Origin: Strigops habroptila
Taxonomy: Eukaryota > Chordata > Aves > Psittaciformes > Psittacidae
Direction: 5' to 3'
DNA: 64,000 nucleotides
Assembly (NCBI RefSeq): GCF_004027225.2
Contig: NC_044289.2
Coordinates: 3,461,761-3,525,760, forward strand
The notes below the pieces were generated by a model that searched no databases, was not told the origin of the DNA, and was given only the letters and a program-made list of their open reading frames with translations. A program made the position numbers and the translations under genes. Below, piece after piece: positions 1 through 23,170 of the stretch. Numbering within the stretch: the first letter of the stretch is position 1; every line of letters starts with the position of its first letter.

Positions 1-509
1 GCCTTTGGGCCACCACGATCTCTGCTGCCACCTCTGCCCATCTCCTGGGAGGTTTTTGCTGGGGCAGGAGGAAAGACCCTCCAGTAACGGCTGGCCCATG
101 GCCTGGGGTATTTTGTAAGCACCAGCAAAGGGAGCTCAAAGAGAGCCCAAAAGGCCAACTGCTGCACTTGGAAATGGGTACCGGAACCAGGAAAATCCCA
201 GGAATTTGTTCAGATGATGCACGAGCAGCACGAGACCCAAGATCAGGATGAAGCATTACTCCATCCAGGCTAAAGTGGTTGGATGCACCCAGCTCAGGCG
301 GTGCAGGAGCATCCCTGGGGCGGAGAGCCTGGAAGGCAGTTCTGGATGTGTGTGAACCTGTGCATCGCACAGAGCCAGCTCCCAGGTAAAAACCCTTTGC
401 AGCACCAGCTGGTCTCCGCTCTTGCGCTGCCCCAGGCTGCAGGGCATCACTAGGACGCAGTTTGCGAGGTGTGAAGCCTCAGTTAATTTGCAGGACGTGA
501 AGCTTGGAC
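1..509. other. Intergenic, nothing identified
   Basis: Mixed sequence without recognised repeat or exon. Confidence 0.5.
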
Positions 510-770
510 CCATCCCCAGGAACCTTCCCCGGGAGGACGCGAACCCGCGGCCCAGGGAGAGGTTCCTGGGTGCTGCGCACGGCGTGAGCGCCCCCTGCAG
601 GGCCCGCGGCAGAGCGGCCGGGACTGAGCCCGGGAAGGGGGAAGTGATGGAACCATGGAATGGTTCCCGGGGATTGTGCGCTCTGAGCCGGGAAACCAGC
701 CCCGCACACGGCACCGGGCGGGGCAGGGCGGCGGTGAGCCCCTCCGAGCCCCGCTCCCCGCTTTCCCCGT
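510..770. promoter_or_regulatory. CpG-rich patch, possible promoter or insulator
   Basis: About 260 bp with many CpGs between AT-neutral flanks. At 586-604 it reads AGCGCCCCCTGCAGGGC, close to the CTCF consensus AGCGCCCCCTGGTGGC. Synteny would allow it to be the 5' end of a leftward CDK5RAP1, but no coding exon of that gene is visible to its left. Confidence 0.4.
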
Positions 771-788
771 TTCCAACACCTGTCCACA

Positions 789-1124
789 TCATAGAATCAC
801 AGAGTGGTTTGTGTTCGAAGGGACCTTAAAGCTCATCCAACCCCCTGCCACGGGCAGGGACACCTTCCACTAGAGCAGGTTGCTCCAAGCCCCTGTGTCC
901 AACCTGGCCTTGAACACTGCCAGGGATGGGGCAGCCACAGCTTCTCTGGGCACCCTGTGCCAGCGCCTCAGCACCCTCACAGGGAAGAGCTTCTGCCTCA
1001 GAGCTCATCTCAATCTCCCCTCTGGCAGGTTAAAGCCATTCCCCTTGTCCTGTCCCTTCAGGCCCTTGTCCAAAGTCCCTCTCCAGGTTTCTTGTAGCCC
1101 CCCTTTCAGGCACTGGAAGGCTCT
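789..1124 (-). mobile_element. CR1 LINE 3' fragment, young group
   Basis: Starts TCATAGAATCACAGAG (the 3' terminal octamers read backwards), then the GGGACCTTAAAGCTCATCC tail and about 300 bp more of 3' sequence as far as CACTGGAAGG. 5'-truncated. Confidence 0.93.
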
Positions 1125-3050
1125 TACCCGTGAGATATGCTTTATCATCTGATTTTAATCAGCACAGCCCTGCAAGCTCACACCTACTCACGATCCAGAT
1201 TTGAGCCCGCCCCAGCTCCAGCACCCAGCAGCACCCGAAGGAGACCCACAGCTGGACCCACCGGCTCTGCTGGGGGGTCCCTGCAGTGGAGGGGAGTGAC
1301 AGAGGGACCAACAAACCCCCTGCATCCTCCCTCTGCCCCCAGCATCCAGCTCCACCTTTCTGCTCCAAGCAAGTTTCAGGATTCTTTCACAAACTGCATT
1401 TATTTTGCATCCTGTGATTGTAATTCTAATGGAAGGAAAAAAGCCTCTGATATTTTGGGACTCCTGAAAGAGCTGTGTCCTAAATGCCAGTCCACTGGGA
1501 TCATGCTGGTTAGAAAGCTGCACTCCATCCCATTGCTGGTGGCTTTGGATGCAATTCTGGATTTGCTCTCTAATGGAGCAGTGATGTATTTATAGCTCTG
1601 ATGCGTTGTGCTGGGCATTAATGCTGTCCTGGAGCCAGGAACCTCAATTCCTGCTTTTAGGCTAAAATAACATGGAGATCAGTGTGGCCCCACAAGGGAG
1701 AAGGGGAGGCTGAGGGTGCTGAGACACATGCTTAATGGAACCAGGGCAAATCCCCTTTTGGCTGTAGGATGATATGGAGGTGGGGGCTTGAGCCCCAGGT
1801 TATGGGGTTATAGGACATAGTGAGAATATGAGCAAGGCTCAGCAGAGCCCCACCAGCACAGGGGATGCTGCGGTTCCCCCTGGCCGGAGCAGCATTGACA
1901 GGGGCTCCGTAGGCAGCTTGCACTGCTCTTGTTTCCCTTCAGGATGTGGAGGTTGTATGGGAATTACCATCCACCCATCTCTTGCTCCGCTGAGCTAAGA
2001 TAATGTCCTTGGAACCAGCATGTGCTGTGGGACAGTGGAGTTAAGACATCATAAAGCCCAAGTCCTGCATTTATCTCTGGGTCTCGAGAGTCTCTGCTTC
2101 CTCCAAGGTGTCTAGAAATGGCTTCTCCCTAATGCATGGACACCACATAGGGTTTTCTCTGGGCAGCAGATGATGTGAGCCCTGGGTCTATGCTTTTATT
2201 AAAGCCCCTGGAGATGGGCACAGAGCACCAGCAGCATCCAGGGATGCCATCTCCCTTCCTTCCGTGCCCAGGAGGATCCAGGAATATTTCCAAGTGTTTT
2301 GTCAAGAGAGATTTCCTGGGACGAGTGCTGCCAATGTGCCCTGGGACTTCATGGTTCACCACAGTCAGCGTGCAGGAGGAGGAGGCAGAAAAAACAGTTA
2401 AAGCAAGCTCATTTTGCTGGTATCCCAGCAGCCGGAGAGGTTACAAGGAGGATTTGCACGTCTTCGCAGGCAGAAGGTGAGTTTATCTCCATCAGCGACT
2501 GCTAACAGTGCTGCAGAAACCTTAACAACCAGAGAGACCAGTGGGAGACACAAAGTGTTAGTGGTTTCTACCAGTGGGGATATGGTCATGGATGTGATCA
2601 CAGTGGGGAGATGGTGTTTGGGGAGGAGGAGGGGCAGTGAGCAGGGCGTCTCCATGGATCCTCCTCCTCCATTGCCCTGGCTGCCCAGCTGCGCTGGGAC
2701 ACATAAAGATGTGTATTTTGGCCCCATCCCTTCCTGGGCTCACCTGAGCATCTCCTTCAGCCACAGCAGGAGTGAGGCTGGGCCACGAAGCCAGCTTTAG
2801 CAGGGCAGAGCTGGGGAGTGATGCTGGGAAAGAGAGAGAAGAGACCTGGTTAGTGCATCAAAGCAGGAGCATTCCTGGGCAGTGCCACTGGGCTCCTCTT
2901 TCTCTCTCCATTCCTAGTCCAGCTTCCCTGCTCCATGCTGCAGGGAATACCCACAGGAAGGGTTCGGGGGGTGCCCCAATGGGGTGTTTTTACCCTACAC
3001 TTTGGTGCTGTCAGCAGGCAGGACCCAAAGATGCACCACTTAGTGACACA
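1125..3050. other. Intergenic, nothing identified
   Basis: No repeat or exon recognised. Open frames up to about 130 codons lack homology I know. Confidence 0.5.
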
Positions 3051-3137
3051 GGTTAGTGGTGGCTTTGGCAGTCCTGGGATAGTGGTTGGACTTGATGATC
3101 TTAAAGGTCTTTTCCAACCCAGTTGATTCTGAGATGA
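3051..3137 (+). mobile_element. CR1 LINE tail, older group
   Basis: Carries the older-type 3' end TTGGACTTGATGATCTTAAA then GGTCTTTTCCAACCC and a worn octamer (GATTCTGAGATGA). Confidence 0.85.
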
Positions 3138-3189
3138 AACACCCCAAAACCCAGACAGAGCCACAGCGCCAGGACATCCCTCCCTCCCC

Positions 3190-3230
3190 CTGGAGGTCCC
3201 TCCCAACCCAACCCATTCTATGAGTCTGTG
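3190..3230 (+). mobile_element. CR1 LINE tail, very short
   Basis: About 40 bp, GGAGGTCCCTCCCAACCCAA then CCATTCTATGAGTCTGTG, a third kind of CR1 3' end. Confidence 0.7.
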
Positions 3231-4397
3231 CAACTTCAATACATCTTTTTTTTAGCACTGACTTGCCAGCACCAGTTTTTAGCCTCTTTCCGAAATTCAA
3301 CCCCAGGAAAAGTTCAGCCAAAATGCTGGTTTTCCACAATTCCCTCTTCGCCAAAACCTCAAACCCTTCCCATGAAGCTGCTGCAGCCCCATGGCACACA
3401 TGCCCTGCGGCCAGGAGCACACAGTGGGCCTTGATGCCACGAGGATGCTCAGTGCCTAATGGATGCTGGAGCTTTGGCTGCTGTCACCAGACCTCAGCAG
3501 GGCTCCCAGAGCTCCCCATGCCCCCCTGCACTGGCACAGCCCTTGAAGCCCCAGCTTTCACCCCCAGATCCACATGGCTCCAGGTATACACGTTAGGATG
3601 GATCTCCTTCACAGCCGTGTCTGAGTCATGTCCACTGGGGCACGGAGGAGACGGAGGCAGCCAAGTCCTGGATACAGCCATGGGATGCTCCCACATCCTC
3701 CCGCTGGGTCTGCATCCCCCTCTGAGCTGGGTGCAGAAGTGCCGGCATCACTTTCTGGGCTCCTCTGGCTCATTTCTCACTCTGCTGCCCAATATCTCAT
3801 CATCCCCCTCCATGAAATGTAGATTTCCCTTTTAAGAGCTCTCCTAGAATAATATATTTTTTTATTATCGTGACAGTGAGGGCTCCTGTTGCCATGGCTA
3901 CATGCCCTTTCCTGGAGCAGGAGCTTCCTGGGGGCTGGAGATTCCGCTGCTTTGCCTGATCTCCAGGGTTTAGTTTTAGTATTATTATTATTTTTAATTT
4001 GCTATTTATTCCCATATCGTATCTGAGACAACAGGTCACTTATTGCATATGGAGACGTCACCCCACAGTGAAGCCTTCAGAAACAACCTTCTGCTTTTAG
4101 AAGGGATTTGATGGGGGGGTGAATCGACCATGCAGCATTGATAATATGTTAGTATAACAGAAACATGGAAACTCTGAAAGGGTCTCATCTGTGTCTCACC
4201 ACATTATACATTAAATCCCATTTCTGGCTTCAGGATTGCTGAATGAGTGTTATAAAACCAAGTCCAATTCTATGTGGTTTTCATAGTGTGGATGTAAAAC
4301 AAACCTGTGTCTTCTGGTTGTCAATTCAGCCAGTCCTGAGCCTCTTGAAACCTAATCTGTTTGAGAACACACAGAGAGAAACTAAATGGATATATTA
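3231..4397. other. Intergenic, AT-richer toward the end
   Basis: A 190-codon open frame at 3263-3835 has no recognisable domain and is probably chance. AT-rich from 3840 on. Confidence 0.5.
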
Positions 4398-4575
4398 AAT
4401 GGAGAGAGAGAGATAGATAGATGGATAGATAGATAGATAGATGGATGGGTAGATAGATGGATAAATGGATAGATGGATAGGTAGACAGATGGATAGATGG
4501 GTAGATAGATGGATAAATGGATAGATGGATAGGTAGACAGATGGATAGATGGATAGATGGATGGATGGATGGATG

Positions 4576-4632
<57 letters not shown>
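4398..4632. repeat. GATA/GATG microsatellite with 52-bp higher-order unit
   Basis: Tetranucleotide array of GATA mixed with GATG, GGTA and GACA. A 52-bp block starting GGGTAGATAG occurs twice without change (4447-4498 and 4499-4550). The 3' end is uninterrupted GATA from about 4577 to 4630. Open frames across it (Ser-Ile-Tyr-Leu repeats) are artefacts. Confidence 0.97.
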
Positions 4633-6497
4633 AACAACTCAGCTTTTTACTCCACCATTTCCTTACAGGCGAGTGCTGTAACATTTACATCTGCAAAGGC
4701 ATCACACATACCACACATACACAAAGACACTACGGGAACTTTTCCAAAGCACTTCATCCCTTGGGATCATTGCAGGTGCAGGACTGGGCTCTGCTTCTGC
4801 TGCTCAGGGCTGTCAGTGCGCCCTGGAGGGGAGCAGGAATATGCCCCTTTTACAGAAAGAGAAACTGAGGCACGGAGCCAGCCCATTCCTGCTCCAGGAG
4901 CAGATGAGTGGCAGAGCTGGGTGGAAGCATCTGCCTTTCCCTGTCTTCCTGCTGGATCTTTCCCCAGTGTGTTCAGTGCCAGCATCCATCTGGGGGTCCT
5001 CCTTGTTGGACAATTGAGATGTCACCCATGGGCTCATTTCCCTCCGGCTCATCAGGACCAGAGACGCTGCTTGAGACCTATTTGCTTCCCTCTCCTTGTA
5101 CTCTCGGCTTTCTTTGTTCCTTTCTTTTTAACTAAAAAGTGTAGAAATTAGCCCAAATGGACTAACGTCACATAGAAACTCCCAAAGGAGCAAATGCTAC
5201 AGAAAAGGTCCAAGATTTGCCTACAATAAGGCAAAAGGTTTGCTAATAAAGCTTTAATGGGAAATGGCTGAAGTGGGATCCTGAGTGGATTTAACAGTTT
5301 ATCCAAACTCACATTGAGCAGATGCTGATACTTACTGGGTTCAAGGGTTCTGGCTGGGTAGGAGATGGGTTAGATCCTGGGCAGCTCCTCGTGCATCACT
5401 CCAGGGTCTCTGCAGCATCCCAGGTTCAGCAAAGAGATGAGGGGAGGATGAAAACATGGGTGTATGTCTCTGTGTTCACCCTGGAGGGGTCAGGAGGCTG
5501 CTGCAGTGTCCAGGACCTAGGACCCCCTGGATGGTGCCAGCAGGAGGGAAAGGCAGCCAGAGCACACAGGAGGGCCCTGGGAAGGGATGTGGAGCTCTTG
5601 GAGAGTGTGTAATGGCACGGAAAGCAGCAGCTGGGAAAAGGAAACAGGGCCCAGCCCCAAGGAGAAATGGGGATGTCCAGTTAAGAGGTGTTTCTATCCC
5701 CGCCTTAGCCTTGTGGAGATGCGAGTGCTGCCAGAAAAGGAGATACAGAGAGATGAGGGTCCAGGGGTGCTCAAAGAGATGGAGGAAAAGCTCCGGCTGA
5801 ACTATGGGGTCCCTGCCCACACCAACCAGCTCTGTCCCCCCAGACAAGCAGGTTCCACCCAAGGATGTGGCTGAGAACCTCCACCACCGGCTGTCCCACA
5901 GCATGTCAGGGGAAAGCCTCCTTGAGAACAACACGTATTAAAACATCCCACCACCGTTTGCTTTACCTCTAACACAGGGAGGAGAAAAGGGTTATCCACG
6001 GCTCGTTCCTCCTGCCAGCCGGGCAATTTCACATCACGCTCTGTTGCCAAGGAGATGTCATTCGCAGGGTGGAAGGACCGAGCACCCATCAGGCAGGCAC
6101 AGCAACGGGGAGGCAGGAAGGGAAGTAGTGTTTTCCATAAGGAGTGAAAGGAGAAGGAGGAACATGGCGGGAAGCAGCAGCCCAGAGGGCACAAGGCAAA
6201 ATAGTAATTAATGGAGTGAATGGGGGAGCCATGGTGGGATGGGTGCAGGACCTGGGGGGTTCCACGGGTGTTTTGGCTCTCAGCACACCCCTACATACCA
6301 CCAGCCTTATGTCCTCACCACACCAATGCCACTAAACGCTCAGGGCTTGGTTCCCCCAGACATGGGGTTGGAAAAGCCCATCCCTGCCCAGGATCATGCA
6401 CAGGGACAAGTGCAGAGCCACAGTAAGGGGTGCACCAAGGGATGCACCAAGGGATGCATCGAGCACTCACTTTTCAGGCAAGAGGAAGTGTGGATCT
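4633..6497. other. Intergenic, nothing identified
   Basis: No repeat family or exon recognised apart from the triplicated short word at 6426-6459. Confidence 0.5.
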
Positions 6498-6964
6498 GCT
6501 GGAGCGAGGCCAGGGGAGGCCCCGGAGCTGCTGCGAGGGCTGGAGCAGCTCTGCTCTGGAGCCAGGCTGAGAGAGCTGGGCTGGGGCAGCCTGGAGAAGA
6601 GAAGGCTCCTGAAGGGGAGACCTTAGAGCAGCTCCAGTGCCTAAAGGGGCTCCAGGAAACCTGGAGAGGGGCTTTGGACAAGAGCCTGTAGGGACAGGAC
6701 AAGGGGAATGGCTTTAACCTGCCAGAGGGGAGGCTGAGATGAGCTCTGAGGCAGAAGTTCTTCCCTGTGAGGGTGCTGAGGCGCTGGCACAGGGTGCCCA
6801 GAGAAGCTGTGGCTGCCCCATCCCTGGCAGTGTTCAAGGCCAGGTTGGACACAGGGGCTTGGAGCAAGCTGCTCTAGTGGAAGGTGTCCCTGCCTGTGGC
6901 AGGGGTTGGAACTGGATGAGCTTTAAGGTCCTTCAACCCAAACCAGTCTCTATGATTCTATGAA
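6498..6964 (+). mobile_element. CR1 LINE 3' fragment, young group, 467 bp
   Basis: Runs from GCTGGAGCGAGGCCAGGGG through the 3' UTR to TCTATGATTCTATGAA. Just upstream, 6426-6459, a 12- to 13-bp word (GGGATGCACCAA type) is repeated three times. Confidence 0.93.
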
Positions 6965-9367
6965 TACAGCCAAGGCTGAATGAGAGAAAACATCCTCATT
7001 ACTGCCTCGGATCCTTAACATTTAATGTAGCATCCCCACTCTGCCCGAGGTAAACACTCCTGTTTACCTTCACCAAATGCCAAATACAGTTTCCCACGCC
7101 CCAAACGGGAGATGTGTGTGGGATCACTGGCACTGCTGTGCTGCACCAACTCCAGATGAATATTGGCTTTTAATGACAAGCTCTCCAGTACAAATAGCAG
7201 CCGGAGCACTGCGGCTGCTGACGGGGCCCGCGCGCCTCTTATTCAGCAAATGAATTATTTGATTCCCCTTCCCTGCAGCATGCTGTCTGCCAGGAAATTT
7301 TCATTTGGTCTCTCTTACTTGAGAACCAATTGTAAATGTCAGCGCTAAACGCTCAGATTTAAGTGTTAGGTTGTCTTGTTTGATTATGGCACTAAAAGGT
7401 CAGAGCTGGCTAATGGAAAGTACAAGCAGTATCGGGAGGGAAACAGTGTTCTGCCATGGGTGAGCAAACACCTGGGGACAACCTAATCACTCTTCCTGCA
7501 GCGCCTCTCTCTTCCTTCTCTGGCTCCCTCATTCAGGGCTGTTTTCTAGGTCAGAAGACCTGGAAAAGCCATTTCTGGGGACAATTTCTGCTTGTGATAT
7601 TGCTGCTGGGGATGCTGCCAGTGATGGGTTTCCCTTTGGAGGAAACAGAGAGCTCACCCGTGGCTGGATCAGCTCCCAAAGGGCAAGGAATGGCACAAGA
7701 GCCAGGCTGATGCCAACCCCATTGCCACTACCCTCTTCTCTCCATGCACAGCACAGGCTGGTATCATGTCTCTGTGCCTCCATTTCCACCCCCATTTCCC
7801 CCCCTCTGACCACCAGCATCCCGAGAACTCTATGTAGAAAGAAAATATTACTTTCTTCCTCTTCCTTTCCCATTTGCCATCCATTTCCCATCACTCCCAG
7901 CACCTTTAAAATCCCCTTTCCCTGAGCTGTTTGAGTCACACTGGCTAAATAAAACTACAGTTGCCTCTAAGTGACTCGGCTGAGGAAATGTGGTTTTATC
8001 CGAGCCCATCACCATCATTCCAGTTCTCTAAGCTGAGTTCATTATATTTACTTTTAAGCCACTTCCAATAATATTAGTCCTTCTGCCATAAAAGTGCTTT
8101 GCAGAATAAAACCCTGATGAGCTGTTGTTCTTCTCCAGGGAACAGTGTGGTGTGGTCCCAAGCAGGAGCACTCATCACTCCATGCAGATGCTGTCCTGCA
8201 CCAGGAATCTGTCCCTGCTGCCAATCCCAAGACCTTCCCTGGGCAGAGAGATTCAGTGCTGATTCCGGATGTCTGAATGCTTCTGGACATTTATACCCAT
8301 GAGAATTGGGAATTTTAGGAAAACTAGGAGTTTTAGGAAATAATTGCCATGTTTTTTCCCCAAGACTTTGGGGTCTTTGCCCTCCATCTTTCGGCACCAG
8401 CCTGGAAAATAACCACCAACACCAAGATGCTCATACCACTTCTCTGGACATCTTCCCAGGAATCAAAGATGCTGCTGGGCTTAGGGAGAGATTTCCAGCT
8501 GCCATAGGCTCCTCTTGAGGAGTCAGTTCTATCCTCTCTTTCTGGTGGTTTATGTTACAAGGTCCCACATCACTCAGAGAAATATTCTTCTTTGCAGGCC
8601 CCTTTGCAAGAGCATCTTTGCAGAATGGGTCCCATGAAGCAGAGGATGGTGCCAAAGGGTGATGAAGCTGACAAACCACCATAAATGCATGAGGGGGGAA
8701 AAATCCTCACCCCACCACCAATATCAAATGCAAAGAAAGCAAAGGAAAGAAATATCCAACTCCAAACCGAGCTGTTTCCTCCATAGCCCAAGCATGGAGT
8801 GTGATGCTCCGCCTGAGCTGTGCTGGTAAAGTCACAGCAGTTTGTGGCCTGTAAGATTAATAGGAAATCTGCTCTGGATTGGGAGTGATTCCCTCTTTTA
8901 TTGGAATGAACCCCAAAGAGTAATGGCTGTAGGGCCGGAAGAGAAAGGTAAATTGCAGTAATAATGTGTTTCCTTGTGCAGACATGCTTTTGATCATAGA
9001 AAAATACACCATCTGTTTCTAAATTACTTGTATTGATTTAACAGTTAGTAACAGGGGGGGTTTCTTTTGCAAATCCATTTGCAAGGGCTCCTGGAAATCT
9101 GGCAGTTATGTGCAATAAAAAGTAGGGGCTTGTTCATCATCAAAGATCACTGCTGCCAGCCACGGGGCTCTGCATCGGGAGGAACAGGCTGTACCTGCAT
9201 GGGCACCTCGTCTCTGTCTCCAGCACCCTGTCCCACTGAGAGCAGAGCAGCTGAGTGCTCATGCACCACGTAACAACTATTTCTTTACACCAAATAAGCT
9301 GTTCCTGTCCTTTCGCCCTGCTCAAACCACACACACATCATTGCCCTTGTTGCTTTTTTATTGCTTT
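6965..9367. other. Intergenic, repeat-free, possible regulatory stretch at 7160-7420
   Basis: Unique and moderately AT-rich. 7160-7420 and 7930-8070 look like noncoding constrained sequence (AP-1-like TGAGTCAC at 7932, Maf-like GTGACTCGGCTGAGG at 7971). Nothing coding recognised. Confidence 0.35.
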
Positions 9368-9645
9368 CATAGAATCATCAAATCCCAGCCTGGTTTGGGT
9401 TGGAAGGGACCTTAAAGCTCATCCAGTTCCAACCCCCTGCCACGGGCAGGGACACCTTCCACTAGAGCAGCTTGCTCCAAGCCCCTGTGTCCAACCTGGC
9501 CTTGAACACTGCCAGGGATGGGGCAGCCACAGCTTCTCTGGGCACCCTGTGCCAGCGCCTCAGCACCCTCACAGGGAAGAGCTTCTGCCTCAGAGCTCAT
9601 CTCAGTCTCCCCTCTGGCAGGTTAAAGCCATTCCCCCTTGTCCCA
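9368..9645 (-). mobile_element. CR1 LINE 3' fragment, young group
   Basis: TCATAGAATCATC, then the standard tail to GCCATTCCCCCTTGTCCC, where the match stops. 5'-truncated. Confidence 0.92.
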
Positions 9646-10314
9646 TCACTACATCTCCTTGTAGTATCTTGGGCATCCCCTGCAGCTCACCCACAGCAGC
9701 CACAGCAGCAGCACGACCCCTCACTTTTTGGGTGAGAAAAGGCTTTTTGGTGCCGAGCCCCACACTAACAGGTGGGCTTGGATAACAGGGGTCATGGTTA
9801 ATCCGGGATGCACTCAGTAACTACCTGCAGTGCTCGCAGACACCATAACCACAGCACGAGGGCTGCATTCACTGGCTGACCTTTCCAGCAAGGGCTGCAT
9901 GAGAAGGGAACAACATTCCAAGCCTCTGCTGCTGCTGAGCCAGGCGGCCGCTTCCACTGGGAAAATAGAAAAACACAACTTCTGTGAGTCTGGAAATGAT
10001 GCCCACCCTCTGCTGAGCATCCCAAAGCATGAAGCACAAGGTATGCAAACCCACCTGGTATCACCACACTGGTGCAGTCACCAGCGTGTCCCTCTCTGCC
10101 ACAGGGTTGGGCACCTTAAAAGACCTTTGTCCCCACCTGAGACCCCCCCCAGGGTCCTCAGCACCCTCAGGCCAACACCACCAGCTCACAGCAACATCCC
10201 GCAGCCTCCAAGCAAAGCCGTGGCAGCAAACACCCTGGGGCACAGCCCAGGTATCACCCACACACACATTCTGTACTTCTCCAAGTGAAACCAGGAGACA
10301 GACCTTGGCTCCCG
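9646..10314. other. Short gap between CR1 and SNTA1 3' end
   Basis: No repeat or exon recognised. Downstream flank of SNTA1. Confidence 0.5.
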
Positions 10315-11088
10315 CAGGTTGTGATCTGCAACGTTTATTTGATCCCCCCCAAAAAAGGCATTTTCATGAGGAATCTTTTGGTTCATAAAAGAAGTTATTT
10401 CCCAGCAGTCCCCCCTAAACTGAGCAATAAAGTGCCCCAGGAGTTAGCACAGTAAAATGAACCATCCAACTCCAACAAAGCAAAGTGGTTCCTATCATTT
10501 GGTACAATATGGTAAAATTTGGCAAACAGAGCTGATCTGCAGCTCCCATCTCAAGCACTACGGAGCTAGATGCGGTCTCGAGCCCTCGGGCTGTCTGTCC
10601 AGGGACGGACACACGTCCTTGTGCTGCAGGACCTGGGGACTCTCCAGAGGGTCCAAACCAGGTGGGCGAGAGCTGCTGCATCAGCATTTATAACTGCTTG
10701 ATATAAATATAAAACATTGATACAAACAGCTTCTTTGTACAGAAAATATCATCTCACAAGGCACTGGGGTGACGACCGCGGCCGTTCACGGCGGCTCCAA
10801 CCGGGCGGCTCCAACCAGCCACCACCGAGCATCAGCGTGGAGGAAGAAGGGGATGCAGGGACCGGAGAAGTCCCGGTGCTGCCATCCAAGAGGGATTTCA
10901 CCCCTCTGCTGCCCCCAAACGCCGCGGGAGTGGTTTTTCCCAGCCGGATGGTGCTGTTCCTTGGCAGGGGTGGTGTGACCCTGCAGGGTCCAGTCTCCAT
11001 GGGATGGCTTGGGGCTGGGTTTGGCCGGGAGGAAGGTGCATAGATCAGCCGGGGCTGGGGCAGCTCTGCCCGGTGCTCCGTTCCCTCT
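10315..11088 (-). other. SNTA1: SNTA1 3' UTR (predicted)
   Basis: Stretch between the stop codon and the only AATAAA on this strand in the next 900 bp. GC-rich near the stop, then AT-rich around 10680-10760 (ATATAAATATAAAACATTG-like on the + strand), as is common in distal 3' UTRs. No repeat insertion seen. The cleavage site is inferred at 10-30 nt past the signal. Confidence 0.65.
10334..10339 (-). terminator. SNTA1: Polyadenylation signal AATAAA of SNTA1
   Basis: TTTATT on the + strand reads AATAAA on the minus strand in the context CAAATAAACGTTGCAGATCA, 750 bp past the stop codon. No other canonical signal lies between it and the stop. Confidence 0.65.
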
Positions 11089-22444
<11,356 letters not shown>

Positions 22445-22550
22445 CTTCCGCGCTGCCGCCCCGCTGGGCTCCCGCGCACCGCCCCGCGCAACGCCCCGCG
22501 CACCGCCCCGCAGGCACCGGCACCGGGACGGGCACGGGGCGCCCTGCTCC

Positions 22551-22805
22551 TGGACGGGATGGGCTACGGAGGGAACAGGGTCCCCGGTGCTCCTCACTCT
22601 CTTCTGGGACAGGGCACTACGAGGGACACGGGTACCCGGTCCTCCCCGCTCCGGCCCGGGACGGGGCATGGGGAGGGACCCGGGACCCCAGTGCTCCCCG
22701 TTCCAGCTCAGCATGGGGTACGGGATGACCTGGTGCTCCCCAGTGCTCCCCACTCTGGGTCAGGATGGGGCACCAGGAGGGGCACGAGACCCCAGTGCTC
22801 TGTTG
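22551..22805. repeat. Degenerate minisatellite, about 52-bp period, five units
   Basis: Units begin near 22551, 22605, 22658, 22709 and 22761 (spacings 54, 53, 51, 52). Each has a GGGACGGGGCATG-like head, a GAGGGACACGGG middle and an AGTGCTCCCC tail. It lies directly upstream of the SNTA1 CpG promoter and downstream of a CR1 tail. Confidence 0.7.
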
Positions 22806-22833
22806 CTTGTCACAGGTCTGGCCCAGTGACAGT

Positions 22834-23170
22834 CTTCCAGCACCTAAAAGGACCAAGGAGAAACCTGGAGAGGGGCTTTGGACAGGGGCCTGTAGGGACA
22901 GGACAAGGGGAATGGCTTTAACCTGCCAGAGGGGAGATGGAGATGAGCTCTTAGGCAGAAGTTCTTCCCTGTGAGGGTGCTGAGGCGCTGGCACAGGGTG
23001 CCCAGAGAAGCTGTGGCTGCCCCATCCCTGGCAGTGTTCAAGGCCAGGTTGGACACAGGGGCTTGGAGCAACCTGCTCTAGTGGAAGGTGTCCCTGCCCG
23101 TGGCAGGGGTTGGAGCTGGATGGGCTTTAAGGTCCCTTCCAACACAAACCACTCTGGGATTCTGTGATTC
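22834..23170 (+). mobile_element. CR1 LINE 3' fragment, young group
   Basis: From CCAGCACCTAAAAGGACC to GGGATTCTGTGATTC. Lies next to the 52-bp minisatellite upstream of SNTA1. Confidence 0.92.

Noticed and set aside
4382-4684. Open frames rich in Ser-Ile-Tyr-Leu on the minus strand
   Set aside because: Pure product of the GATA repeat; three frames are open for the same reason.
9472-9735. Repeated open frames reading APVSNLALNTARDGAATASL
   Set aside because: Translation of the CR1 3' UTR; the same peptide recurs at every young copy and is not a gene family.
10426-10431. AATAAA on the plus strand
   Set aside because: No plus-strand exon upstream; lies just past the end of SNTA1 on the opposite strand.
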